Shown here piece after piece: positions 11,219 to 20,426 of a stretch of 64,000 bases of DNA. Position numbers and translations under genes: made by a program. The notes under the pieces are model-generated. The model searched no databases, was not told the DNA's origin, and was given only the letters and a program-made list of their open reading frames with translations. Source of the stretch: Gammaproteobacteria bacterium (GTDB taxonomy: Bacteria; Pseudomonadota; Gammaproteobacteria; Pseudomonadales; Azotimanducaceae); the NCBI GenBank assembly GCA_007694905.1, contig REEU01000186.1:1-64000 (forward strand), in the 5' to 3' direction. How positions within the stretch are numbered: the first letter of the stretch is position 1; each line of letters opens with the position of its first letter.

Positions 11219-13141
11219 TCACGGTGCCTCCCTGTCGAGATCGGCCAGGCCGCGCTCGACCCGGGCTGCGCGCTCGGCATCCCACCACCAGAGATCCTGC
11301 CATCCTACCCGCTCCAGTGGATAGCCGTCGGGCTTCCCGAACTTGTCCCACCACACCACGGCCGTGAAGGTCTGGGAGGCGCCGGGAAGCAGATAGCCCT
11401 CCCACATCAGCACCCGGTCGGCGGCGCGCACGGCAGCAAGAAAGGTCTCCAGCTGATCGGCCTCGATGACGGCCTCGGTAAGCGCATCCACCGCCGGGTG
11501 GCGCACGTATCCCCAGTTGACGCCGAAAGGCTGCTCGGCCGCTGCGCTGCCGAAGTGATTGCGTAGCGCGAGACCGGGCAGCCAGTAGGGGTAGAAGACC
11601 ATCTGGCTGGCATCGAAGCGACCGGTGCGCAGGCGATAGAGCCAGTTCGAGGTTTCCGGCACCCGGACGCTGGTGTCGATCCCGACCCGTTCCAGAATGT
11701 CCGCATACGGCATGACATTCCGGGCCTGGATGTTGGAGATAAACACGAACTGGATGCGGAAACGTTCCCCCGTTTCCTCATGCACCAGTCGCCCACGGTC
11801 CAGCACCCACCCCGCCTCGCGGAACAGCTCGATCGCACGCGTGAGATGCGCCCGGTCGATGCCCTGACCCGTCTGCCGTGGTGGTTCAAAGGGCGCAGTG
11901 AACAGGCGCTCGGGAAGGTGGTCCCGCCAGGGCTCGAGCAGGGCGAGTTCAGCGCCTTCCGGCACCCCGGTGTGCGCCAGAATCGAGCCGTGAAAGAGAC
12001 TCCGTCCACGCTCAAAGAATCCGAAATTGAGGATGTCGTTGATCCAGTGCCAGTCGTAGAGCAGCGCCAACGCCTCACGTACCCGCCGGTCCTGGAATCG
12101 CTCGCGACGGAGATTCCAGAAGATGGGCCAGTGCAGCCCTGTCGGCCGGTCAAGAGCGAACTTGTACTGTCTGAACAACCCGGCGCGCGCCGCAGGGAAG
12201 TCGTACTGGGTGGTCCAGTTTTTCGCCATAGTCTCCTCGCGGACATCGATGAGGTGTCCGCGATGGGCTTCGAGCATCACCTGCTCGTCCCGGAAGTAGT
12301 GGTACTCGATGCGGTCGAAGTTGAAGCGGCCGACCATAACCGGCACCTCGGCGCCCCAGTAGTCCGGCACCCGTTCATAGACGACCTTGCGGCCGACATC
12401 GAACTCTGCGATCCGGTAGGGGCCGCTGCCCAGCGGCGGCTCCAGCGTGGTCACCGTGATGTCCCGGTCCGCCCAGTAATGCTTAGGAAGGACCGGCAGC
12501 ACGCCGATGGACTGGGGAATGCTCGGGTTTGGCGTCGCGCGTGGATCCAGCCAGTAGCGCACTTCCCGCTCACCGATGGCCTCAGTATGGGTCACGTCAC
12601 GCAGCACGCTGCGGATCCAGGGCTCCGCGTCCGTCTTGTAGAACTCGAACGTGAACATCACGTCGTCGATGGTGACCGGCTCGCCGTCGTGCCAGCGCGC
12701 ACCTTCCCGCAGACGGTAATCCACGAAAGCCAGGTCCGGGTCCACCCGGACCGCTTCCGCGAGCCGCCCATACATGCTGTTCGGCTCGCCAGAGGTCGCT
12801 TCGAGCAGGCGGTCATAGAGCAGGCTGGTAGGCGGCAACGCCGCCAGACCCTCGGCGGAACGCCCACTGCTGATGAGGCTGTTGAAGTTGTCCCAGGTTC
12901 CGAGAACCGGGAGTCGCAGGGTTCCGCCCTTCGGCGCGTCGGGATTGACGTAGTGGAGGTGACGGAAGTCGGGGCCATGCTTCAGCGGCCACAGCAGTTC
13001 GAAGCCATGGCAATACCCGTCCGGCTCCGTGGGACAGGCCATCTCCGAAGGCGACGCAGCCTGCATCGCCAGCATGCCGACAAGCGCGGCGGCGAACCTT
13101 CGCGCAGACGCTCGCGAATTCAACACAGTCTGTCTGGCCAT
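11219..13141 (-). CDS. yejA: Extracellular solute-binding protein YejA (peptide importer)
   Basis: Periplasmic family 5 solute-binding protein of about 640 residues that delivers oligopeptides to YejBEF; in E. coli the system also imports microcin C. The start at 13141 has a strong ribosome-binding site (AGGAGGGGGAG) and opens a signal peptide (ARRFAAALVGMLAMQAAS). The mature N-terminus carries a CPTEPDGYC pair that could form a disulfide, then the YejA hallmark HGFELLWPLKHGPDFRHLHYVNPDAPKGG. It heads the yejABEF operon and is divergent from the serine hydrolase gene. A TATGAT sequence at 13186-13181 is a plausible -10 element, but its -35 is weak. Confidence 0.94.
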   Translation of the reverse strand: MARQTVLNSRASARRFAAALVGMLAMQAASPSEMACPTEPDGYCHGFELLWPLKHGPDFRHLHYVNPDAPKGGTLRLPVLGTWDNFNSLISSGRSAEGLAALPPTSLLYDRLLEATSGEPNSMYGRLAEAVRVDPDLAFVDYRLREGARWHDGEPVTIDDVMFTFEFYKTDAEPWIRSVLRDVTHTEAIGEREVRYWLDPRATPNPSIPQSIGVLPVLPKHYWADRDITVTTLEPPLGSGPYRIAEFDVGRKVVYERVPDYWGAEVPVMVGRFNFDRIEYHYFRDEQVMLEAHRGHLIDVREETMAKNWTTQYDFPAARAGLFRQYKFALDRPTGLHWPIFWNLRRERFQDRRVREALALLYDWHWINDILNFGFFERGRSLFHGSILAHTGVPEGAELALLEPWRDHLPERLFTAPFEPPRQTGQGIDRAHLTRAIELFREAGWVLDRGRLVHEETGERFRIQFVFISNIQARNVMPYADILERVGIDTSVRVPETSNWLYRLRTGRFDASQMVFYPYWLPGLALRNHFGSAAAEQPFGVNWGYVRHPAVDALTEAVIEADQLETFLAAVRAADRVLMWEGYLLPGASQTFTAVVWWDKFGKPDGYPLERVGWQDLWWWDAERAARVERGLADLDREAP

Positions 13142-13285
13142 CGCTCCCCCTCCTGCAGCGTGCCACGACCTTCTGCAACCATCATAACGGCTTCGGCACC
13201 CTGCACCAGGATTGAAACCGAATTGGGCAGTACGCTCACGGTGAGGCAAACTGAGCTGCCATCAACGCGACGGGAATCATGCATC

Positions 13286-14488
13286 GTGCGCCAGTTTCGA
13301 CCCACTGCCCTGCTCGCCCTGCTCGCGCTCGCGCTCGCGCCGCTGGCTGAGACCCAGGATACGGATCTGGAACAACGACTGCTGGCCGCCCGCGACCGCC
13401 TCGGCGCCGTGATGGACGACCCGGCCGGCCATCGCGTCCAGATTCTTCTCACCCGTGTCGAACGCGGTAGCGGCGGCAGGCGCGAACTGATTCGGGAGCA
13501 GTTTCGTAGCAATGCTGACGAGTACTTCTACCCCGCCAGCGTAATCAAGTTTCCGATCGCTGTCGCCGCGCTGGAATGGCTCAACGACCTCGATGTTCCC
13601 GGGCTTGATCGGGACACCACCATGCTCACGGACGCGGCGCGTCCTGCCCAGACGCCCGCCACCGAAGACGCGACGGCCCCTCGTGGCATGCCCAGCGTCG
13701 CCCACTACATCCGCAAGCTGTCCATCGTCAGCGACAACGACGCCTCCAACCGGCTGTTCGAGTTGCTTGGAACAGACGAACTCAAGGCTCGACTGGCTCG
13801 TTGGGGGATGACTGAAACACGGCTCACCCACCGCCTGGCGGTGCGCCTGCCGCCGGAGGAGAACCGGCACTTCAATCCGGTGCGTTTCGTCGATCAAGAT
13901 GGAATCGTTCATGCCGTGCCGGCTCGGACCGGCGCCAATCTCGCCGCCGGCGTCGAGCCGATACCACTGGGTGTGGGCGAACTGATCGCCGGGGCATACG
14001 TGGAAGGACCCAAGGACTTTGCCGGGTTGAACCACATGCCGCTCGCCGAGGTGCATGGCCTGCTAGAGGCCATCGTGTTTCCGGACCTCGTCCCGGAAGC
14101 CACACGTCCGGGCATCACCACGTCTGACCGCGCGTTGTTGCTCGAGGCCATGCGCGTGATGCCTTCGGAGAGCGACATCGAAGCGTATCGGGATGCTGAT
14201 CGTTTTCCCGACGGTTTCGCCAACTACTTCATCATGGGGCGCGATCCAAGCCGCCTGCCCAAAGGCGTGACCATCACGAACAAGGTCGGCCGCGCCTACG
14301 GTTTCCTGACGGAAACTGCACACATCGTCGATTCGGTCTACGAAGTCGAGTTCCTGCTCAGCGCCACGGTTCACGTCAACGCCAACAGGATCTACAACGA
14401 CGATGATTACGAGTACGACGAGCTCGGTTTTCCGTTTTTGGCTGAACTGGGCAGGCTCATGCTGGAGCACGCACGCAAGACGCGTTGA
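13286..14488 (+). CDS. Periplasmic serine hydrolase, class A beta-lactamase-like
   Basis: About 400 residues starting at a GTG; a hydrophobic signal peptide (TALLALLALALAPLAETQ) follows directly. The frame is open far upstream, but that part is antisense to yejA. The three penicillin-recognising motifs are present: S85-V-I-K88, S149-D-N151 and K333-V-G335, the last replacing the usual KTG. The family (Beta-lactamase2 type) includes true beta-lactamases and many cell-wall or unknown hydrolases. The large insertions, acidic tail and altered KTG argue against calling this a resistance enzyme. It converges on manA with only 6 bases between them. Confidence 0.82.
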   Translation: MRQFRPTALLALLALALAPLAETQDTDLEQRLLAARDRLGAVMDDPAGHRVQILLTRVERGSGGRRELIREQFRSNADEYFYPASVIKFPIAVAALEWLNDLDVPGLDRDTTMLTDAARPAQTPATEDATAPRGMPSVAHYIRKLSIVSDNDASNRLFELLGTDELKARLARWGMTETRLTHRLAVRLPPEENRHFNPVRFVDQDGIVHAVPARTGANLAAGVEPIPLGVGELIAGAYVEGPKDFAGLNHMPLAEVHGLLEAIVFPDLVPEATRPGITTSDRALLLEAMRVMPSESDIEAYRDADRFPDGFANYFIMGRDPSRLPKGVTITNKVGRAYGFLTETAHIVDSVYEVEFLLSATVHVNANRIYNDDDYEYDELGFPFLAELGRLMLEHARKTR

Positions 14489-14494
14489 ACCAGC

Positions 14495-15703
14495 TCAGAC
14501 GTTGCTTCGGCAGCGCCACAGCGTGCCGCCGTGAACATTGCACTGGTAGCGAAGTCCGTGCGGAATAAGACAGGCCTCACCGCCGGCAAGCGGCAGCCGC
14601 TGACCGGAAGCTTCGACCACGGCCGCTGCGTCTCCAGGCTCCGAGAGCGCGAGCAAAAGCTCCGGACCTTGTGCCGTGAGCGGAGCCTGGGGGCCAACCA
14701 CGCGTTGCAGCTCGAATTCCGTCGCTGTCGTGACATGACGTCCGGAGGCATCCGGTTCGAGGATCTCCGGCGCCGGCAGGTCACAGCGCAGCACCGCGAG
14801 CAGTTCAGCCGCGTCCACATGCTTGGCCGTGAGCCCGGCACGCAGCACGTTGTCCGAAGCTGCCATGACCTCGATGCCGCAACCCTGAAGATAGGCATGC
14901 GGTACGCCAGCACCGAGGAACAGTGCCTGGCCGGGCGCCAGCTGCCGCAGTTCCAGAAGCAGGCAGAACAGGAGACCCCGATCCGGAGGCGCCCCGAATC
15001 CCAGTGCGCGCTGGGCACGCAGCGCCCAGTGCGCGACGGCGTCGGCAGCCGCCAGCGCTTCGAGACGTTCGATAAAGCGCAGCAGGGCCGGGCGGATGCG
15101 TTCCTCGGGCAACGCGAACCACGCCTCGAGCAACCCCTCAAGGGATTCCGCTGCCGGTTCGAGTGACGGCAGCAGACGGCTGATCTCCGGAAATCGTGCC
15201 AGCTGCGCACGCATGTCCCCCCAGGCCCGGAATCCACACAGGGCATGGAAGTCGGTGAGGGCGACGATCAGCTCCGGTTTGTGGTGCGGGTCGCGATAGT
15301 TGCGCTCGGATGCATCACGGGGAATGTCTGCCGCTTCCTCCCGGTCATAACCTTCCCGGGCCTGCACGGCATCGGGGTGCACCTGAACGGACAGAGGCCG
15401 GGCGGCAGCCAGCAGCTTGACGAGATAAGGCAGGCGCCCGAACGTCGCGCTCACGCCGGGACCGAGCAGGTCCCTGTGCGCGTCTCCGATCACGACGTCG
15501 AGGGCGCGGTCGCCGCTGCGACGGCCCGTGAGCGGACGGACGAAGGATGGCGCCGCGGGATGGGCGCCATACCAGGCTTCCGCCCAGGGCCTCCCGTCCG
15601 GCGGCCGGCCCAGCGCGCTCGGAATGAACGACTCGTCTCCCCAGGCGTAATGCTGGAGCCGGGGTTCGAGCAGCAGGATCTCTCGGTCTTGACGGTCTGT
15701 CAT
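14495..15703 (-). CDS. manA: Mannose-6-phosphate isomerase, class I
   Basis: Interconverts fructose-6-phosphate and mannose-6-phosphate, feeding GDP-mannose and polysaccharide synthesis. At 402 residues it matches type I PMI enzymes. The zinc site is visible: Gln and His of LSVQVHPD, Glu of HHKPELI, and the His of GVPHAYLQG. The N-terminal QHYAWGDESFIPSALG is also typical. It lies downstream of the WS/DGAT gene on the same strand with 48 bases between them, but no functional link is evident. Confidence 0.94.
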   Translation of the reverse strand: MTDRQDREILLLEPRLQHYAWGDESFIPSALGRPPDGRPWAEAWYGAHPAAPSFVRPLTGRRSGDRALDVVIGDAHRDLLGPGVSATFGRLPYLVKLLAAARPLSVQVHPDAVQAREGYDREEAADIPRDASERNYRDPHHKPELIVALTDFHALCGFRAWGDMRAQLARFPEISRLLPSLEPAAESLEGLLEAWFALPEERIRPALLRFIERLEALAAADAVAHWALRAQRALGFGAPPDRGLLFCLLLELRQLAPGQALFLGAGVPHAYLQGCGIEVMAASDNVLRAGLTAKHVDAAELLAVLRCDLPAPEILEPDASGRHVTTATEFELQRVVGPQAPLTAQGPELLLALSEPGDAAAVVEASGQRLPLAGGEACLIPHGLRYQCNVHGGTLWRCRSNV

Positions 15704-15751
15704 CGCTGGCGCGGCTCGCCTCGGGAAGGCCGATCATTCAGGGGCTCTGCG

Positions 15752-17269
15752 CTACGGATTCCAGTTGCTCCCAGAGGACTGATCCGGCGCAGCCGCCGCC
15801 ATGTTGTCGGCGTGTCCGTCCCAGGTCGTGGCAGCGGGCAGGGCCTCTTCGCCCAGCGTCCGGCGCGCAGCGCTGAGCATGTCTGCAAAAGCCTCCTCGA
15901 TGCAGGCCGCGAAGCGTTCCGGGTCCGGCATGATCTCGCGACAGGACGTGAAGCTGATCGTCAGGCGTCCGTCGTAGCTCAGCACCGGAATGAACAGGCC
16001 GATGGAGTCGCCCACCGGACCGAGGCCGTACTGGGTCACCAGCCGGGCGCCGTTCATGTACAGGGGCACCTGGGGCCCAGGAACATTGGTGATCACGCAG
16101 TTGAACAGCGGGCTGATCATGTTGCCGAGCCCCATCTGAGTCACCAGCCGCCCCGCCAGTGCCAGCGTCGCCGCAGGAATGTGCTTGTTGATGTCGGTCA
16201 TCAACCGGGCGCCGTAGGCGTTGCTCAACTCCTTGGCGTCGCGGGTATGGGCATGCACCGCTGCCAGGCGCTCCAGCGGATCAGGGATGTCGGTGCGAAT
16301 CGCCACGGCCAGGGCAGAGACCTGATTGCCGCCGGCACCCTTCTCGTTGTCCACGCGCACGTTCACCGGCGCCATGGCCACCAGGGACTCCGGCGGCAGG
16401 GCGGAACGAGCGAGCAGGTAGCTGCGGATCGCGCCGCCGCAGATGGCCAGCACTGCATCATTGATGGTCGCACCGGGCAGGGCGCGGCGGACGGTCTTGA
16501 TGTCCGCAAGGTCGAAGTCACGGCCCTCGAAGACGCGATGGGCTGACACCGGGGCGTTGAAGATGGTCTTCGGCACCTCGCCTGCGGACTTCAGCTCATG
16601 TCGCTGCAGGCGGCGCCGGGTCTCGGCGACCACGGGCACCGCGTGGCTCAGCACCTTCAGCAGTTTGAAGGGTTGGCGAATGTTGTTGCCATAGGTCCGC
16701 ACCAGCAGCTCCAGCGCGGTGGGCGGCTGCTCGGCGACCCAGGTCCGATCCGGGGCCACGACGGTGCCTTCCGGTCCCAGATCATGCAGCGCAGCAGTGA
16801 TTTCTGCCCCCGTGGCGCCATCGATCGCGGAGTGATGAATTTTTGCCAGCAGGGCGTAGCTGTCCGGCGGCAGGCCCGCCACGTTGTGCAGGCCCTCGAT
16901 GATGTAGAACTCCCACAGCGGCCGGCTGACGTCGAGCTGTCGGGCATGCAGGCGCGCAGCCTGAATGCAGAGCTGCCGCCAGTCGCCGGGTTTCGGTAAC
17001 GCGATGTGGCGAACGTGGAACTCCAGGTCGAAGTTCGGATCCTGGATCCAGTAGGGGTAATCCAGTGCCATGGGCACCTGGACCAGTCGCTGCCGGAACG
17101 CCCGTGCGCGATGCAGGCGGCTCTCGATGAGCTCAAGGATCTGCTTGAAGCGAACCGCACCGCCAGGTGCGGTCTGCTGATCGTAGATGTTGATGCTGCC
17201 GATGTGCATCGGCATTCGCGGTGACTCGAGATAGAGAAAGGTCGCGTCCTGACCGGTCAGCTGTTCCAC
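15752..17269 (-). CDS. Wax ester synthase / acyl-CoA:diacylglycerol acyltransferase (WS/DGAT)
   Basis: Condenses acyl-CoA with a fatty alcohol or diacylglycerol to make wax esters or triacylglycerol storage lipid at the inner membrane. The catalytic motif HHxxxDG is present as KIHHSAIDGATG (about residue 140), and the family's second block is seen in NVRVDNEKGAGGNQVSALAV and the C-terminal NCVITNVPGPQVPLYMNGARL. The GTG at 17269 (MEQLTGQDATFLYLE) has GGAGG 7 nt upstream and gives 505 residues; the 27 codons before it are not conserved-looking. No fatty acyl-CoA reductase is in the window. Confidence 0.92.
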   Translation of the reverse strand: MEQLTGQDATFLYLESPRMPMHIGSINIYDQQTAPGGAVRFKQILELIESRLHRARAFRQRLVQVPMALDYPYWIQDPNFDLEFHVRHIALPKPGDWRQLCIQAARLHARQLDVSRPLWEFYIIEGLHNVAGLPPDSYALLAKIHHSAIDGATGAEITAALHDLGPEGTVVAPDRTWVAEQPPTALELLVRTYGNNIRQPFKLLKVLSHAVPVVAETRRRLQRHELKSAGEVPKTIFNAPVSAHRVFEGRDFDLADIKTVRRALPGATINDAVLAICGGAIRSYLLARSALPPESLVAMAPVNVRVDNEKGAGGNQVSALAVAIRTDIPDPLERLAAVHAHTRDAKELSNAYGARLMTDINKHIPAATLALAGRLVTQMGLGNMISPLFNCVITNVPGPQVPLYMNGARLVTQYGLGPVGDSIGLFIPVLSYDGRLTISFTSCREIMPDPERFAACIEEAFADMLSAARRTLGEEALPAATTWDGHADNMAAAAPDQSSGSNWNP

Positions 17270-17321
17270 GTTTATCCCTCCGCACCCTGGAAGACGATGA
17301 TGCCAGTCGCTCGCAGCAGTG

Positions 17322-18179
17322 TCAGGCGTTGACCAGTGTCGGGGAAGCACCCGCTGTCATCACTCGACCCGTCACGGACAGCTCGACGGCCAGGGGCAGG
17401 TGATCGGAGAACACGCAGGGCAGGGCTTCGGCGCTGTGGACCGTGAGATCGGATGACACCAGGACGTGGTCCAGTTCCTGCCGCGGCCGCCAGCTCGGAT
17501 AGGTGAACACAGGATCGAGCAGCGCCGGGCGCAGGCCGGATCCTGCCAGGGGCGAGCGCTCCAACAACACGCTGCGCGAGGTGTTCATGTCGCCCATGAC
17601 GATGAGCCGCGGACGTCCACCGAAGCGATCTGCAAGCCAGGCCAGTTGCCTGCGCCGGGCCCGGAAGCCCAGCGATAGATGAACGCTGACCACCAGCAGC
17701 GGCAGTCCGTCGTCCATCGGATACTCGGCGATGATCGCACCGCGACCCGGGATGGTGGAGGGCAGGCTGGCGTCCTCGAGCGCAGTGGGCGCGGTCCGCG
17801 ACAGAAGGCCATTGCCATGTTGGGCAAAGCGCCCGAGACGCCGATTGCGCTGAATGTACCAGTAGGGCAGGTGGGCGCGACCGGCGAGGAAGGCCACCTG
17901 ATTGAGAAAACCGCTGCGCAGACTGCCTGCGTCCACCTCCTGCAGACCGATCAGGTCGTAACCCGCGAGCATCGCGCCAATGCGTTCGAGATTGAACGGG
18001 CGGCCAGGATCATGCAGCACCTGGCGCCAGCCGCCGGTGACGTACTCGTGGTAGCGCTGAGTGGGAATGCCCGACTGGATATTGAAGGACAACAGCCGAA
18101 TCCGCGCTGGCAGCTGGTCCGGTGCAGCGAGACCACTGCCCGCATCAGCGATCGGAGACACCCACACCGGCGACTGCAT
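17322..18179 (-). CDS. Endonuclease/exonuclease/phosphatase family protein
   Basis: Metal-dependent phosphodiesterase or phosphatase fold of about 285 residues. The fold's catalytic series is complete: LLSFNIQSG, LQEVD, the GDMN motif in VMGDMNTSR, DHVLVSS and the terminal SDHLPL. There is no signal peptide or membrane segment. The ATG at 18179 lies inside the end of the upstream DsbA-like gene (35-base overlap); earlier codons in this frame only mirror that gene. The same neighbour order (polA, engB, cytochrome c4, dsbA, this gene) is known in Pseudomonas. The substrate is unknown. Confidence 0.85.
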   Translation of the reverse strand: MQSPVWVSPIADAGSGLAAPDQLPARIRLLSFNIQSGIPTQRYHEYVTGGWRQVLHDPGRPFNLERIGAMLAGYDLIGLQEVDAGSLRSGFLNQVAFLAGRAHLPYWYIQRNRRLGRFAQHGNGLLSRTAPTALEDASLPSTIPGRGAIIAEYPMDDGLPLLVVSVHLSLGFRARRRQLAWLADRFGGRPRLIVMGDMNTSRSVLLERSPLAGSGLRPALLDPVFTYPSWRPRQELDHVLVSSDLTVHSAEALPCVFSDHLPLAVELSVTGRVMTAGASPTLVNA

Positions 18180-18840
18180 CGGTTCGGGCCCGTCTGAGAA
18201 GATGATCCACCACGTCGAGCATGGCCGCATTGGACCCCGCCATGCGGCCTTCGGTGCGCCACGTCCCCGCCACGACCAGGGTGGGTACGCCGCCGACCTG
18301 CCAGACGCGGCCAAGCGCCAGGGCCTGCTGCACCGAAGAGGCCACTTCGTGGCTGTCGAAGGCCGCCAGAAAGTCCTGCCGCGAGCGACAACGACCACTA
18401 AGGGAGCCGCGTACGGTGTCCGCATAGAAATCTGCGATGGCCTCGGCGTCGCGGAAACTGCGACCCTGTTCGTGGATCGCTGAGAACATGGCGTCATGGG
18501 TGACGTCGAGAACGCCACAGACTTCGGCGACGTAGTAAGCCTCGGCCAGCAGCATCCAGGCGCGATTGAAGACCGCGGGAACACGCTCGAAACGGACATC
18601 AGATGGCAGACCTTCCACCCAATCCGCCAGCGCCGATTCGAACGCATGGCAGTGGATGCACGCGTACGAGAACAACTCCTGGACGACCACGGTCCCTGCA
18701 TCATTCGCCGTGGGCACCGACAGCGCCGCGTAGTGCTCGTTCTCGCGGAACGATTCGACCCGCAACTGTGCCGAGACCGCAGGCAGCAGGGCACACAACA
18801 CCATGGCCCCGATACAGCGGACCGCCACTGAAGGTCTCAC
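18145..18840 (-). CDS. dsbA: Periplasmic thiol:disulfide interchange protein, DsbA family
   Basis: Thioredoxin-fold oxidoreductase of about 231 residues that introduces disulfides into secreted proteins. The GTG at 18840 has GAGG 5 nt upstream and is followed by a signal peptide (VAVRCIGAMVLCALLPAVSA). The active site is CIHC in FSYACIHCHAFE (E. coli has CPHC), and the cis-proline loop is GGVPTLVV. It starts 8 bases after the cytochrome c4 stop, so the two are likely co-expressed for periplasmic cytochrome and disulfide biogenesis. Confidence 0.92.
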   Translation of the reverse strand: MRPSVAVRCIGAMVLCALLPAVSAQLRVESFRENEHYAALSVPTANDAGTVVVQELFSYACIHCHAFESALADWVEGLPSDVRFERVPAVFNRAWMLLAEAYYVAEVCGVLDVTHDAMFSAIHEQGRSFRDAEAIADFYADTVRGSLSGRCRSRQDFLAAFDSHEVASSVQQALALGRVWQVGGVPTLVVAGTWRTEGRMAGSNAAMLDVVDHLLRRARTDAVAGVGVSDR

Positions 18841-18847
18841 AGGATCC

Positions 18848-19489
18848 TCAGTGGAGGCCGCGGATGTAGGCTGCGACCGCCTCGATTTCACGATCATTCA
18901 TGTTCTGCGCCACGCCACGCATCACGCCGCCCATGTCGGCATCGGTTTCCCGTTCGCCGTCCCGATAGGCTTTGAGCTGCAGCACCGTGTACTGCTCCGG
19001 CTGCCCGGTGAGCATTGGATAGGCAGCAGGGCCATTGCCGCGGCCGGACGGGGAGTGGCAGGCGATACAGGCGGCGACCCCCTTGTTCGCGATCCCGGCG
19101 CGATAGATCCGCTCACCGAGTTCAAGCTGCTCCGCCGCAGCCTCAGCCGTACCTTCGGCAATAGGCTGATCCGCATAGAAAGCAGCGAGGTCCATCAGCT
19201 GTTGGTCTGACAGGTGCTCAACCTGGCCCATCATCAGAATGGCTTGACGATCGCCAGACTTGAACGCACGCAGCTGTTTGAGCAGATAGCTGTAATGCTG
19301 GCCGCCGAGATTCGGGTACTCGGGGCCGATGCCACGGCCATCTGAACCGTGGCAGGCTATACAGGTGGCGGCGACCGCTTGGCCCGCCTCCGGGTCACCA
19401 CGCGGAGCTTCCTCCGGCGGCGAGATCGACGCCATCACGAGGGCGCCCGCGCTCATTAGGACAAAGGACGAGATCAGATTGCGCAACAT
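18848..19489 (-). CDS. Diheme cytochrome c4
   Basis: Periplasmic electron carrier with two tandem cytochrome c domains: CIACHGSDGRG (about residue 43) and CIACHSPSGRG (about 140), each followed by GPxYPxLxGQ and a later Met-rich heme-ligand segment (ILMMGQ; MGGVMRGVAQNM). The start at 19489 opens a signal peptide (LISSFVLMSAGALVMASIS); an upstream in-frame start at 19546 would put 19 odd residues before it. Cytochrome c4 donates electrons to terminal oxidases, which fits the aa3 oxidase cluster elsewhere in the window. Confidence 0.92.
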   Translation of the reverse strand: MLRNLISSFVLMSAGALVMASISPPEEAPRGDPEAGQAVAATCIACHGSDGRGIGPEYPNLGGQHYSYLLKQLRAFKSGDRQAILMMGQVEHLSDQQLMDLAAFYADQPIAEGTAEAAAEQLELGERIYRAGIANKGVAACIACHSPSGRGNGPAAYPMLTGQPEQYTVLQLKAYRDGERETDADMGGVMRGVAQNMNDREIEAVAAYIRGLH

Positions 19490-19664
19490 GGTTGAATCCG
19501 TTCGGAGCGTGAATGCTTGGGACGAACCCGGTTGACGTCCGGCCACCGTGCGTGACGGTTACCGACAACCGGAGGCCGTCAGGCTGCTAGACTGCGATGA
19601 CCCTGCTTTCGGGTGTGTAACCTGGAGAGTATAACCCAACAGTCGCCGCCAGCGGGAGGCATGC

Positions 19665-20426
19665 TTGGCAAGACGACCCGCCACGCCCGGCGCACGCAAG
19701 CGTCCCAAGACCCAACGCCGCCCCGCGCAGGCCACCGCCGTGGACGCGCTCCCTTATCTGCTGTCCGACTTCGAGCGCAGCGCCAAGGGACCTGGCGATG
19801 CGCCGCCGGATCAGGGCCGCGAAGTGGCCTTCGCAGGTCGCTCCAACGCCGGCAAGTCCAGCGTGCTGAATCGGCTCACCGGGCAGCGCAGTCTGGCGCG
19901 GACCAGCAAAACGCCGGGGCGGACCCAGCTGCTGAACTTCTTCCGCGTCAGCCCGCAGGCCTGCCTGGTGGACCTGCCGGGCTACGGCTACGCCAAAACC
20001 GACCGCAGCACGCGTGACGCGTGGCAGCAGCAGGTCGAAGGCTACCTGGCAAGCCGCCGGGCGCTAGTGGGCGTGGTCCTGGTCATGGATATTCGGCATC
20101 CGTTCCAGCCCTTCGACGAGCAGATGATCGGCTGGGCCCGCGCGGCGGACATGCCGCTGCTGGTGCTGCTGAACAAGGCCGACAAGCTCGGCTTCGGCGC
20201 CGCCAGCGCAGCCCTGCAGCAGGCCCGCCACCACCTTGCGGACATGCCGGCAGCCGAGCCGCTGCTGTTCAGCGCACTGCGAGGCCAAGGGAGCGAGCAA
20301 GCACTCACTATCCTGAGAAGCTGGCTGGGATTGGACGCATTAGAAGTGCCATCGGATGGGGGTGCCCCGGCCCCGCGGGGGGGCGGGACCGGGGCTGCCG
20401 GAGACGTCTCGGGGGGTGACGTCTGA
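19665..20426 (+). CDS. engB: Ribosome biogenesis GTPase EngB (YihA/YsxC)
   Basis: GTPase needed for late 50S subunit assembly. The G motifs are intact: GRSNAGKSS (residues 58-66), DLPGYG (103-108) and NKAD (170-173). The start is a TTG with GGGAGG 5 nt upstream; an ATG 4 bases earlier is out of frame. At 253 residues it is about 40 longer than E. coli EngB. The extra length is a basic N-terminus and a Gly/Ala/Pro-rich tail (from about 229) whose DNA overlaps the hairpins of an antisense RNA candidate. It converges with polA, as in E. coli and Pseudomonas. Confidence 0.94.
   Translation: MARRPATPGARKRPKTQRRPAQATAVDALPYLLSDFERSAKGPGDAPPDQGREVAFAGRSNAGKSSVLNRLTGQRSLARTSKTPGRTQLLNFFRVSPQACLVDLPGYGYAKTDRSTRDAWQQQVEGYLASRRALVGVVLVMDIRHPFQPFDEQMIGWARAADMPLLVLLNKADKLGFGAASAALQQARHHLADMPAAEPLLFSALRGQGSEQALTILRSWLGLDALEVPSDGGAPAPRGGGTGAAGDVSGGDV

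Noticed and set aside
13181-13186. TATGAT as yejA promoter
   Set aside because: The -10 is good but no acceptable -35 is present at 15-18 nt, so it is mentioned under yejA and not listed as a feature.
11780-13285. N-terminal extension of 500 codons in front of the serine hydrolase
   Set aside because: It is antisense to yejA; the signal peptide after GTG 13286 marks the real start.
18180-18794. N-terminal extension of the EEP-family protein
   Set aside because: It runs through the DsbA-like gene in another frame and has no homology to the EEP fold; ATG 18179 is used.
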